A stretch of 41,331 bases of DNA from NCBI RefSeq assembly GCF_002265265.1, contig NZ_NOIF01000022.1, positions 1-41,331 on the forward strand, written 5' to 3'. A program made the position numbers and the translations under genes. Source of the stretch: Photobacterium sanguinicancri (lineage in GTDB: Bacteria > Pseudomonadota > Gammaproteobacteria > Enterobacterales > Vibrionaceae). Below the pieces are notes generated by a model. It was not told the DNA's origin, searched no databases, and was given only the letters and a program-made list of their open reading frames with translations. This document shows positions 15,104-22,703 of the stretch, in pieces (positions within the stretch are counted from its first letter, which is position 1; each line of letters starts with the position of its first letter).

Positions 15104-16288
15104 ATGAGAAATGAAGAAATAAAAAGACTAACAAAGTTGTGCTTGTTACTGGGTAGTAGTTTATTGGTGATGGCCAATGCGGCGATTGTACCGTCATTGG
15201 CTGAACTAAATCATGTGTTCAATGATCCATTTGGTGTGTCGTTAATGATGACCTTGCCAGCGCTCGCTGTGGTTGTTTTCGCCCCTTTTGTGGCTAGCAT
15301 TATTAACGCGCTGGGTGAGAAAAACACGATTCTACTTGGATTTGGTTTATCGGGGTTGGCTGGAAGTAGCGGTTTATGGATAGATTCACTGAACATGCTA
15401 CTAGTAGGCCGTTTTGTATTGGGTATGAGCATTGCAATTTGCATGACAGTGATAAACGACTTGATAGCGAGCTATTTTGATGGAGAGGCGCGAATCCAGT
15501 TTATTTCCCATCAAGCGATTGCGGTCAATGTTGGTGGCATTATGTTTGTCGTGGCGAGTGGGTGGTTAACGACAATTCACTGGCGTTTACCTTTTGCCAT
15601 TTACCTTGTGGCGATTATCGCACTAGTGCTGTCGTTGAATGGTATTGTGCCGGTAAATAAGGTTAAGCATTCAGGGCTTAAGCGTATTCATTTCCGTGAT
15701 TATAAAGCTGTTTTGCCGTTCTATTTGCTAGGGCTATTTGGCATGCTGTCGTATTACCTGATCATGATTGACCTGCCGTTTACCCTAAAAAGCGCGCTGC
15801 ATTTTAACAGTGCCCAAACAGGTATGCTATTAGGTGGAATGAGCCTGATTTCTGCGACTGTTGCCTATTTATTTAAGTTTTTACTGGCGAAAGTGGGAGA
15901 GCAACGCACTTTGGCTCTGTGTTTTTATTGCTTCATGGTTGCGTTTTTCACGCTAACTTTGGTTGATCTTCGTTGGGGGGTCTACGTTGCTGTTGCAAGC
16001 ACAGGAGTCGCGTTTGGTTTATTACTGCCGATTCTTACGCATTTAGTGATTATGTATAGCACTGAAAAACGTCGAACCGCGATGTTGAGTGGTTTTGTGA
16101 TGTTCTATTTTACGGGGCAGGCGTTAAGTGCATTTGTCCGCGATGCGAATGTCGTCTTGTCGCCAGGTGCTTTGTACATAGGCTTTGCCGTTGTAAGTGC
16201 GATTATTGCGACCTTGCATCTTGGTGTTCTTGATAGCATGGTTCGTCGCAAGCGAGATGTGCTGACAGCTAAAGAGGCCGAGGCATGA
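15104..16288 (+). CDS. MFS efflux transporter, 12-TM, drug/metabolite type
   Basis: A 394-residue inner-membrane protein with about 12 hydrophobic segments. Between helices 2 and 3 is a degenerate MFS motif A (INALGEKNTILLGFG), and helix 4 has the GRFVLGMS element, both typical of proton-driven drug or metabolite exporters of the DHA1 type. ATG 15104, next to the TTG at 15101, is chosen because AGGA lies seven bases upstream. Its stop overlaps the ATG of the chorismate-lyase-like gene (ATGA), so the two are translationally coupled. The likely job is export of a product or intermediate connected with that enzyme. Confidence 0.88.
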   Translation: MRNEEIKRLTKLCLLLGSSLLVMANAAIVPSLAELNHVFNDPFGVSLMMTLPALAVVVFAPFVASIINALGEKNTILLGFGLSGLAGSSGLWIDSLNMLLVGRFVLGMSIAICMTVINDLIASYFDGEARIQFISHQAIAVNVGGIMFVVASGWLTTIHWRLPFAIYLVAIIALVLSLNGIVPVNKVKHSGLKRIHFRDYKAVLPFYLLGLFGMLSYYLIMIDLPFTLKSALHFNSAQTGMLLGGMSLISATVAYLFKFLLAKVGEQRTLALCFYCFMVAFFTLTLVDLRWGVYVAVASTGVAFGLLLPILTHLVIMYSTEKRRTAMLSGFVMFYFTGQALSAFVRDANVVLSPGALYIGFAVVSAIIATLHLGVLDSMVRRKRDVLTAKEAEA

Positions 16289-16815
16289 ATTATTGTGTGG
16301 TTGATGCGGAATCACTGCCTTCTTACCTCAGAAGTGAGGGATCGTTAACTCGCACATTCAAAGCGGTGTGTGGCGGTTTTCATATTGAGCAGAAGCGTTT
16401 TAAGCGAAATGACCCGTTTTATACTCGGGAGTGTTTATTGCTCGATAACGGAAGGCCTTTGGTGTGGGCGCGATCTTTTCTCTTTTCGACTCATAATGAA
16501 ACGATAGAGACTTTTTGCCATCTAGGTAGTCAATCATTAGGTGAACGATTGTTGTTCGCTTCTGAAAATAGATCGACTAACAAAGGTGCCAGTAGTATTG
16601 AAGCGAACAAAGCGACGGAAGGAACACTTGCGCGTGGCCCTTATACTTTCTTTGAAGTTAATGGCGCAGATCCCGAACTACAAGCTGCTATGGGCGATGA
16701 GGCTATTCCCACGGTTAATTATGGGCGTAGCTCGCAATTCACATGGTCGCACCATGATTCAGTCTTGTTTCTGTCGGAAGTGTTCTCGCCCTATGCTGAG
16801 GCTGTATTAGTCTAA
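16285..16815 (+). CDS. Chorismate lyase (UbiC)-like protein
   Basis: A 176-residue protein with the pattern of chorismate pyruvate-lyase, which converts chorismate to 4-hydroxybenzoate and pyruvate. SLTRTFKAVCGGFHIEQKRF resembles the UbiC N-terminal strands. Arg63 in LVWARSFLF matches the active-site Arg of UbiC (Arg76), and Glu165 in FLSEVFSP matches the catalytic Glu155. Length is near UbiC (165), with an insert of low complexity at about 88-112. No ubiA follows, and the gene is coupled by a four-base overlap to an MFS exporter, so this is probably a paralogue with a specialised use of 4-hydroxybenzoate or a related acid rather than the ubiquinone enzyme. It could also be a UbiC/UTRA-fold binding protein. 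Confidence 0.7.
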   Translation: MNYCVVDAESLPSYLRSEGSLTRTFKAVCGGFHIEQKRFKRNDPFYTRECLLLDNGRPLVWARSFLFSTHNETIETFCHLGSQSLGERLLFASENRSTNKGASSIEANKATEGTLARGPYTFFEVNGADPELQAAMGDEAIPTVNYGRSSQFTWSHHDSVLFLSEVFSPYAEAVLV

Positions 16816-16844
16816 GAAGCTATTACGTGGCAATCTAATAAGCC

Positions 16845-16876
16845 AGAGTCAGTCTGATGTGTTACTGACTGACTCT
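16845..16876. terminator. Bidirectional terminator hairpin
   Basis: AGAGTCAGT and ACTGACTCT form a nine-base stem with a 14-base loop, followed on + by TGTTTGTTT. It lies between the convergent UbiC-like and siderophore-interacting genes. Confidence 0.6.
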
Positions 16877-16916
16877 TGTTTGTTTACGTCGCTGGTAAAA
16901 GGGAGTGACTAGCTAC

Positions 16917-17687
16917 TTAGCTATTCTCGCTGGCATCTTGTTGTTTTATCGCCTTATGGCCGTCTTCAGATACGCCTTGTTTCCAATAACTGCTGATATA
17001 AATGTTTTCACGATCGACATCTTTTTCGTTACGGAAGTAACTGCGTAGGGCTCGCATAGAGTCAAAATCACAGGCTGTCCATACAGAGGCGGTACCTTCT
17101 AACCACGCCAGTGTTTTGACCTTTTCCGCTAATGACTCTTCCCCTGTTAACCAGATAACATGAAAGTGCTCAGGCGCATCGATAGTTTGTATATCCTTGT
17201 GATCAATCACTTTGATCACAGCGTAACCTTTTGCGTTTTGCGGTAGCTTTTGAATTTTGGCAGAAAGGGCGGGTAAGGCTGTCATGTCCGCAGCCATGAA
17301 GAACCAGTCTGCAGCTAAGTTCATTTCGTTGATGATGCCTGGGCCTGCAACATTAATAGTATCGCCAATTTGTGCACTCATGGCCCAACGGGCAGCAAAA
17401 CCGCATTGTAAGTCTGTTGTGATATGGCGAACAAAGTCCACCTCTATGGTGCAATCAGTCGCCGAAAAACGTCGAACAGTGTAGGTGCGCATAGCAGGTC
17501 GCTCACCTTCAGCTACTGTGCTTAAATCGGTTTCACCTAGGCTATTAAAGAGCAGCTTGATGTAGCCACCTTCGCAATCATTAGGGAAATCAGCCAGCGA
17601 ATCGCTATGAAATACAAGGCGCTGCATGTTGGGTGTGATTTGTTCTGTACTAATAACAGTCAGTAACTTAGGTGACGGCTTTTTCAT
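16917..17687 (-). CDS. Siderophore-interacting protein (FAD-dependent ferric reductase)
   Basis: A 256-residue flavoprotein of the SIP (ViuB/YqjH) family, which reduces ferric siderophores in the cytoplasm with NAD(P)H or ferredoxin. The FAD-binding barrel (about 1-120) contains the signature RPAMRTYTVRRF (residues about 61-72) and the following EVDFVRH. The C-terminal domain includes the AADMTALPAL motif and the closing ISSYWKQGVSEDGHKAIK characteristic of the family. Start is at an ATG with a modest GAGAGA ribosome binding site. A partial Fur-like box lies immediately upstream. No siderophore synthesis or receptor gene is present in the window. Function is confident at family level; the siderophore is unknown. 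Confidence 0.92.
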   Translation of the reverse strand: MKKPSPKLLTVISTEQITPNMQRLVFHSDSLADFPNDCEGGYIKLLFNSLGETDLSTVAEGERPAMRTYTVRRFSATDCTIEVDFVRHITTDLQCGFAARWAMSAQIGDTINVAGPGIINEMNLAADWFFMAADMTALPALSAKIQKLPQNAKGYAVIKVIDHKDIQTIDAPEHFHVIWLTGEESLAEKVKTLAWLEGTASVWTACDFDSMRALRSYFRNEKDVDRENIYISSYWKQGVSEDGHKAIKQQDASENS

Positions 17688-17698
17688 TTCTCTCTACT

Positions 17699-17713
17699 CG
17701 ATAATTATTCTCT
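17699..17713. promoter_or_regulatory. Weak Fur-like box before the siderophore-interacting gene
   Basis: CGATAATTATTCTCT matches 11 of 14 defined positions of the 7-1-7 Fur consensus TGATAATNATTATCA by eye. It lies 11 bases before the start codon on the minus strand, so it would block elongation or ribosome access rather than the -10/-35 region. Suggestive only. Confidence 0.35.
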
Positions 17714-17767
17714 TTTGCATTTAGGTTAGCAGTCCTCATCTATTCTGAATAGCGCTTTTAACTAAAT

Positions 17768-17784
17768 TTACACTCTTGGTGTAA
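17768..17784. promoter_or_regulatory. Inverted repeat TTACAC-N5-GTGTAA
   Basis: A perfect 6-5-6 inverted repeat embedded in AT-rich flanks (AAATT... and ...AATTAAAATTT), in the 237-base gap between the siderophore-interacting gene and a divergent GNAT. It looks like an operator; the binding protein is unknown. Confidence 0.35.
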
Positions 17785-17867
17785 TTAAAATTTCTTCGCA
17801 CTTTGCTCTTTATATGTCCGTCTTATCATGGTTTTATTTAGTCATAGAGTGATAGGTTAAGCACGCT

Positions 17868-17891
17868 ATAACGCCGCTACAGCGACGTTAT
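17868..17891. repeat. Near-perfect hairpin upstream of GNAT gene
   Basis: ATAACG-c-CGCT pairs with AGCG-a-CGTTAT around a two-base turn with a single C/A mismatch. No T-run follows. It may be an operator for a dimeric protein or a 5'-leader hairpin; it ends 34 bases before the next start codon. Confidence 0.4.
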
Positions 17892-17924
17892 GTCTTAACG
17901 TTATGAGTGAGGTATTAAGAGAGT

Positions 17925-18437
17925 ATGAAAATAGAGTCGAGTCGTTTAACAATGCGGGTAATCACTGAATCTGATTGGGCGCTGTTCTTACAACTTTACC
18001 AAGATCCAAAAGTCATCGCGCTGTGTTTTGATTTACTGGATGAGGCGGGTATTCGAGAGAAGTTTGAGTCGCGCTTATTGCCTTGGAGTCCACAAGCAGA
18101 GTCTTGGCTTTGTCTGGTGATTGAAGACAAAATGACAGGGGAGTCTATGGGTATCACAGGCTTTATTATTGAAGATAATATCGCTCAAGTGGGATACCTG
18201 TTATCGCCTGAATTTCATGGTCAGCAATATGGTACTGAATCACTGCAAGCACTGATCACGTGGGCCGAATCTAACCATGATATTAACCGTTACCAAGCCA
18301 TTGTTACTGAAGGTAATGTTGCATCTGAACGCGTGCTTATGAAATGCGGTTTTAATCTTGATAATGTGATACCAGAGGCTTATGAGATCGGTGGTAAGTT
18401 ATATGCTGATCACTATTATGTCCGTAATACGGATTGA
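17925..18437 (+). CDS. GNAT acetyltransferase, RimJ/RimL type
   Basis: A 170-residue single-domain acetyltransferase. The N-terminal ESSRLTMRVITESDWALFLQLY is typical of the RimJ/RimL-like group. The acetyl-CoA loop is in GYLLSPEFHGQQYGTESLQALI (about residues 89-110), and the closing NVASERVLMKCGFNLD motif is intact. The target (protein N-terminus or small molecule) is unknown. It is divergent from the siderophore-interacting gene. Sequence before the ATG (AAGAGAG) gives a weak ribosome binding site. Confidence 0.85.
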   Translation: MKIESSRLTMRVITESDWALFLQLYQDPKVIALCFDLLDEAGIREKFESRLLPWSPQAESWLCLVIEDKMTGESMGITGFIIEDNIAQVGYLLSPEFHGQQYGTESLQALITWAESNHDINRYQAIVTEGNVASERVLMKCGFNLDNVIPEAYEIGGKLYADHYYVRNTD

Positions 18438-18502
18438 TAAGAGCCTGAATATACAATAATGACAGTATCGCCACTTCTCTCGTAGGGGCAAAGGATAGGG
18501 AT

Positions 18503-18898
18503 ATGAAATTTGACTTCAATTTCGAAGATGCGAGCCAAATATTTGTGGGTGCATTTGCTTTGGCTGTCCCTATTTCATTTTCAGAAGAAGCATGGCGATT
18601 AGGTGAAACATTACCAAGCCGTAATTTACTACTGCTCATTGTGCTGTCTGTGACTTTCCTGACGTTGTATACCTATGAAAGTGTGTTTCAGCGCAATGTT
18701 AGCCAGAGAAAGCTGGTGTTTATTTTCCGTATTGTTGTTGCCTATTTGATGGCGGCTTTGGTGGTGGCTTTGGTGTTGTTCTGTTTAGATAAATTACCGT
18801 TAATGAGCGACCCTTTGGTGGCGTTAAAACGTATTATTGTGATCACTATGCCGGCTTCGATGGGCGCGATTGTAGTGGATAGCTTCGATAAGGAATAA
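18503..18898 (+). CDS. DUF2391-like integral membrane protein
   Basis: A 131-residue protein with four hydrophobic segments (about residues 11-27, 42-60, 71-95 and 106-123). The first helix FVGAFALAVPISFSEEAW and the last MPASMGAIVVDSF resemble the DUF2391 membrane family, although members I know are often longer. No function is established for that family. RBS AAGGATAGGG lies close before the ATG. It follows the GNAT gene by 65 bases on the same strand. The call is at fold/topology level. Confidence 0.6.
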   Translation: MKFDFNFEDASQIFVGAFALAVPISFSEEAWRLGETLPSRNLLLLIVLSVTFLTLYTYESVFQRNVSQRKLVFIFRIVVAYLMAALVVALVLFCLDKLPLMSDPLVALKRIIVITMPASMGAIVVDSFDKE

Positions 18899-18929
18899 TG
18901 CCTTTTATTTGTTTACGCAGTGCGGAAGG

Positions 18930-18966
18930 CCTAAGACCAAATACCTAAGACCAAATACCTAAGACC
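18930..18966. repeat. 14-bp tandem repeat, 2.6 copies
   Basis: CCTAAGACCAAATA is repeated twice and followed by CCTAAGACC. The array lies between the DUF2391-like gene and the GST gene and does not enter a coding frame. Confidence 0.85.
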
Positions 18967-18993
18967 TTGCAGATGTTAAGTCTGTAGGTGTTC

Positions 18994-19722
18994 ATGCCGA
19001 AAATCGTCAAGGAAAGTGATTTGTATACTCTGTTTTACTACCCGAATAATGCCAGTTTGGCTCCACATTTTTTATTGCATCATATGGGACTTAACTACGA
19101 TCTCGTGTTGGTAGATAAGAAATCCAACGCTCAAAAATCACCAGCGTATCTAACATTGAATCCTGCAGGGCGTATTCCTACATTGATTGATCACTCGCTC
19201 GAAGGCGCTGTCGGGCTCGATGCTGATTTAAAACGTGGTCTGGCGATTTTTGAAAGCCCCGCTATTTGTATTCATTTGTGTGAACAACACCCTGAACAGG
19301 GGCTCATGCCAGCATTAGGGAGTAGAGAGCGCCCATTGTTTTTCCAATGGCTAACGTATTTGAATAACACGTTACAAGCTGAGCTTATGGTGCGTTATTA
19401 CCCTCATCGTCATACCAATGATAAGAGCACCATCCCTAATATAGTGGCAGCACAAGATGAACGAATTGCTGATGCTTTGTCAGTAATCAACGCTCAGCTT
19501 GAAAGTAATTGTAGAGAGAACAAAGTGTATTTGTTGGGTGACACTGTCACTGCATGTGACTTCTTTTTGTTCATGTTGGCGGAATGGTCGTTGTCTATTA
19601 CGCCATCGCCATTACATTTTGACTATTTAGCCGCTTACCTAAAGCGTCTGGCTGCTCATCCAACGGTTGTTGCGGTATGCGAAATCGAACAGATAGATCT
19701 CTCGCCGTTTAAGCCTTGTTAG
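18994..19722 (+). CDS. Glutathione S-transferase family protein
   Basis: A 242-residue cytosolic protein with a GST layout. The thioredoxin-like N-terminal domain carries TLFYYPNNASLAPHFLLHHMGL and the cis-proline loop NPAGRIPTLID, with FESPAICIHLCEQHP supplying the glutathione gamma-glutamyl contact (E-S). The C-terminal all-helical domain has the cap motif GDTVTACDFFLFMLAEW. ATG 18994 is preferred to GTG 18988, which lies within the AGGTG ribosome binding site. Substrate is unknown. Another, unrelated GST-like gene is at 39001. Confidence 0.85.
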   Translation: MPKIVKESDLYTLFYYPNNASLAPHFLLHHMGLNYDLVLVDKKSNAQKSPAYLTLNPAGRIPTLIDHSLEGAVGLDADLKRGLAIFESPAICIHLCEQHPEQGLMPALGSRERPLFFQWLTYLNNTLQAELMVRYYPHRHTNDKSTIPNIVAAQDERIADALSVINAQLESNCRENKVYLLGDTVTACDFFLFMLAEWSLSITPSPLHFDYLAAYLKRLAAHPTVVAVCEIEQIDLSPFKPC

Positions 19723-19758
19723 CATGATAATTAATGTTGCCACAGTGATAGGAAATTT

Positions 19759-20556
19759 ATGGAAATTTCACTGATTCAAACCGATGTTTTCTATAAAGAT
19801 AAAATTAAAAATCTCGAGCTGGTGGCAGAGGTATTGGCGAATAGCGAGCGTGTCGGCGATATTGTTGTGCTTCCTGAGTTATTTTCAACGGGGTATATAT
19901 TTGAATCACCATTAGATATTCAAGCTTTGTGCGAAGATTATGATACGGGTCCAACCATTTCAGCGTTAAGTCGTTTAGCTGCAAAATACGGCACAACCAT
20001 AGTAGCTGGTGTTGCCGAAGTAGATAAAGGGCAGTTTTTCAATAGTGTTGCTGTGATTGGTGGCAAAGGTTTGATTGGTAAATATCGAAAAATAACTCAA
20101 ACCAATATTGATAAGCTGTACTTCTCGCGCGGGGATACGCTTTTCACGTTCGAATATCAAGGTGTGACCTTTGGTATCGCCGTTTGTTTTGATCTTTGGT
20201 TCCCTGAACTTATCCGTGAATACAGTAAATTGGGGGTAGAGGTGCTGTTACATCCTGCCAATTTTGGTGGTGAGCAAAGTTTACATATCTCAAAAGCAAG
20301 GGCGATTGAAAACAGTGTGTATGTCGTGACATGTAATCGTATTGGTTGCGATGTGACAGCGGATATCGTTGGTGAATATTGTGGTAAAAGCCAGATCTGC
20401 GCGCCTAGCGGTGAGTTGTTAGTTCAATTTGGGGGTGAGGCTGGGGTAAAAACTGTGAATATAGCGGTGGAGTCAAGTGCAAGAAAGAAAGTTATTGGTG
20501 TGGATTTAATCGCAGAAATGAATGCGGTTAACTATCAGCTAGCGTTAACAAAGTAA
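19759..20556 (+). CDS. Carbon-nitrogen hydrolase (nitrilase superfamily)
   Basis: A 265-residue enzyme with the nitrilase-superfamily catalytic triad: Glu40 in VVLPELFSTGY, Lys111 in GKYRKI and Cys143 in GIAVCFDLWFPE. It hydrolyses a non-peptide C-N bond (amide, carbamoyl or nitrile); absence of typical nitrilase features favours an amidase. Length fits the small aliphatic-amidase/omega-amidase-like branches. It starts 36 bases after the GST stop on the same strand, so cotranscription is likely, although no direct metabolic connection is apparent. A GATAGGAAATTT stretch precedes the ATG as ribosome binding site. Confidence 0.9.
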   Translation: MEISLIQTDVFYKDKIKNLELVAEVLANSERVGDIVVLPELFSTGYIFESPLDIQALCEDYDTGPTISALSRLAAKYGTTIVAGVAEVDKGQFFNSVAVIGGKGLIGKYRKITQTNIDKLYFSRGDTLFTFEYQGVTFGIAVCFDLWFPELIREYSKLGVEVLLHPANFGGEQSLHISKARAIENSVYVVTCNRIGCDVTADIVGEYCGKSQICAPSGELLVQFGGEAGVKTVNIAVESSARKKVIGVDLIAEMNAVNYQLALTK

Positions 20557-20607
20557 TATAACGTTAGCATTGATCAAAGAGAGTGTATTTGAGCGCGTGA
20601 AGAATAC

Positions 20608-20637
20608 AGCGGCGTGGTCTCTGAACATTACGCCGCT
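20608..20637. other. Hairpin after the nitrilase gene
   Basis: AGCGGCGT and ACGCCGCT form a perfect eight-base stem with a 14-base loop, 52 bases after the nitrilase stop. It lacks a T-run, so it may be a weak or Rho-assisted terminator or a 3'-end stabiliser. Confidence 0.4.
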
Positions 20638-20736
20638 TATCTCCACAGTTTATCTACTTAGTTTCACGCAAATAAATACGCACTAAATATTATTCATGAT
20701 CGCAATACTGACTAACGTAATTGAAGGAGCCATAGG

Positions 20737-22119
20737 ATGTGGGTTTGTGTCGTTAGAGATGGGATAAAACGATGTGCTTTTATCATTAGTTTGATTGTTG
20801 CTGTACTGTTTACATCAAGTTTCGCGGTTGCCGAAAGAGCCTTTGATAAAGCAAAAATGGATCAGTATTTACATTCGCTCGCTGACAATAACAAGGCGAC
20901 GTTAAGTGTCGTTTTTACAGAAAAAGGTCAGGTTACCTACAGTAAACAAACAGTGTTGCCGAAGGGTGCAATAATGGCATTTAAAGGCAATCAACAATAT
21001 AAAGTGGGCTCTATTACTAAAACCTTCACCTCGGTTTTAGTATTCCAACAAATAGAGCAGGGCAAGCTCACCTTATCAACGCCACTGTCTGATTTTTATC
21101 CCAACATAAAAAACGCAGAGAAGATAACAATAGGCCAACTACTTTCGCACCGAAGCGGTATTTTTAACTACACCAATGCGCCTGAATTCAATGCTTACTT
21201 TGCTCAGTACCAAGATAAAAAGGAGCTGCTGGCAAGAATAGCGTCGTATGAACCTGTGTTTGAACCTGATGCGAGCTATGAATACAGTAATTCTAACTAT
21301 GCGTTGTTAGGTTATATTTTAGAAGACGTGACGGGGAAATCTTATACTCGCTTAGTGCAAGACAATATTATCTCACCGCTCGATTTGAAAGAGACCAAGT
21401 ATTGCGCTGAGGAAGCGGATTGTGGAAAAGCGTTAAAATCGTTCTACTTTTACCAGGGCCACTGGAATTTGATGCCGCAATGGTCAATGAGTGTTGCTAA
21501 TAGTGCGGGGGCTGTACTCTCGACCCCTTATGATTTAACGCGTTTTATTCGTGCCTTGTTTCACGGTGAATTGATTTCACACCAGTCGTTGGCAATGATG
21601 AAAGGAATTAAAAATACAACAAGTAAGGGATTATTTAAGCTGCCTTTCTATACAAAATCAAGCTATGGCCACCGTGGAAAAATTGAAAGTTTCTTATCGG
21701 ATGTTAGCTATTTCGATGCTGATGATGTCGCGCTTTCTGTCACTGTGGATGCTCTGAACCATAATTTTAATGACATATTAGTGGCGGTATTAAGCATTTA
21801 TTTTGATCGTCCTTTTGAGTTACCTGACTTCGACCGTAAGCCTATTTCATTAGCTATTGCACAACTGAAAAAGTACGAGGGTACTTTTACTACACCGAGC
21901 GTCGATGTCGAGATTAAGGTTTTTGTGCAAGACGGTATGTTAATGATGCAGGCGGCAGGACAAGCACCTTTACCTGCAGAGCCTTATAGTTTGTATGAGT
22001 TTGAATATAAACCAGCAGGTATTCTTTGCAAGTTTGCGAAAACTAAAGAAGGTGGTGTTGATTATACCCAGTTTACACTGCATCAAGTGGATTGGATCTT
22101 GCCCTATAGTAAGCAATAA
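20737..22119 (+). CDS. Secreted serine hydrolase, beta-lactamase class C family
   Basis: A 460-residue exported protein. The N-terminus is a signal peptide (basic start, hydrophobic core about 13-29, cleavage near AVA-ERAF at residue 32). The class C/DD-peptidase fold is shown by SITK (Ser92, Lys95) in VGSITKTFTS, YSN (Tyr183-Asn185) and a HRG triad in SYGHRGKIESF replacing KTG. A C-terminal beta domain (about 370-460) follows. Such proteins are serine esterases, D-aminopeptidases or penicillin-binding proteins; true beta-lactamase activity is not implied, since the HRG triad and extra domain are typical of esterase-like members. AAGGAG lies eight bases before the ATG. It is transcribed alone. 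Confidence 0.88.
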   Translation: MWVCVVRDGIKRCAFIISLIVAVLFTSSFAVAERAFDKAKMDQYLHSLADNNKATLSVVFTEKGQVTYSKQTVLPKGAIMAFKGNQQYKVGSITKTFTSVLVFQQIEQGKLTLSTPLSDFYPNIKNAEKITIGQLLSHRSGIFNYTNAPEFNAYFAQYQDKKELLARIASYEPVFEPDASYEYSNSNYALLGYILEDVTGKSYTRLVQDNIISPLDLKETKYCAEEADCGKALKSFYFYQGHWNLMPQWSMSVANSAGAVLSTPYDLTRFIRALFHGELISHQSLAMMKGIKNTTSKGLFKLPFYTKSSYGHRGKIESFLSDVSYFDADDVALSVTVDALNHNFNDILVAVLSIYFDRPFELPDFDRKPISLAIAQLKKYEGTFTTPSVDVEIKVFVQDGMLMMQAAGQAPLPAEPYSLYEFEYKPAGILCKFAKTKEGGVDYTQFTLHQVDWILPYSKQ

Positions 22120-22146
22120 CAAAGCGCGAACAAGACAGAACTTAAC

Positions 22147-22251
22147 CTAGGCTAGGCTCTTTTTCCATTCCGCGAGTAAGGCGAATATGTGAAGGGCCAA
22201 TGCCGTCCCCCCTATGATAGAAGCCTCTAAAGCATGCCATTTTTTTTGCAT
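22147..22251 (-). pseudogene. 34-aa fragment, possible remnant of a lost gene
   Basis: ATG-to-TAG frame on the minus strand containing WHALEASIIGGTALALHIF and ending AEWKKSLA, with one hydrophobic stretch. It has no ribosome binding site. It resembles the C-terminal membrane-like tails seen in some transposases, but that is a guess. A second frame over the same bases is also open for 47 codons. Confidence 0.25.
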
Positions 22252-22434
22252 AAGCCAAACACGTCTCAGGCGATAACTCATGCATTGCTTGCAAAGTATC
22301 GTCAATTTTTCATATTTCCGCTATATCCTTAGTAGAGAGCTGTCGTGCAGAATTTTAAAACTGTCATATATTATTAATGACATCACTATTTGATGTGTCG
22401 TGACGCTGATGAGTAACGGCTGCGGTGATTTTAA

Positions 22435-22590
22435 TTTACCTATGGCTGCAATGATGTTCCGCATGGAACTAAAAATTTGAATTGCCTCGATATTGCTACC
22501 TCTTACTTTTCAGGTGCAGAGATGTTTGATTATATAGTGAACGCGGAGCAGTTACTTGAGTTGACCTCGACATTGAGTGGTTTCAAGTAA
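22435..22590 (+). pseudogene. 51-codon open frame without start, possible remnant
   Basis: Follows a TAA stop and reads through to TAA. The peptide contains NCLDIATSYFSGAEMFDYIV and then AEQLLELTSTLSGFK, a protein-like composition. The only in-frame ATG gives 22 residues. No family was recognised. It may be the end of a decayed gene. Confidence 0.2.
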
Positions 22591-22703
22591 CTAATTACAA
22601 ATAGAATATATGGGTGTTACCAATAATAAAGGCTCACACCAAGCTATAAGTGGTTGAATCATATTTGCCTATTCAGTCGGCATCAATTACCACAGAGGGA
22701 TGT

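Larger units (their letters stand above)
22120..22703. other. Degenerate intergenic region with ORF fragments
   Basis: About 580 bases with no intact gene. It carries a 34-codon minus-strand frame (22147-22251) and a 51-codon plus-strand open frame (22435-22590) that both read like protein fragments. No repeat ends or transposase were identified. The frame of the next gene is open back to a GTG at 22650. Confidence 0.45.

Noticed and set aside
16541-16810. 89-codon frame inside the chorismate-lyase-like gene
   Set aside because: It is wholly within the better-supported frame, which shows UbiC residues and translational coupling; this one is a shadow frame.
20737-22119. True beta-lactamase resistance gene
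   Set aside because: The SxxK and YSN motifs define the fold only; the HRG in place of KTG and the extra C-terminal domain favour an esterase or peptidase-like relative.
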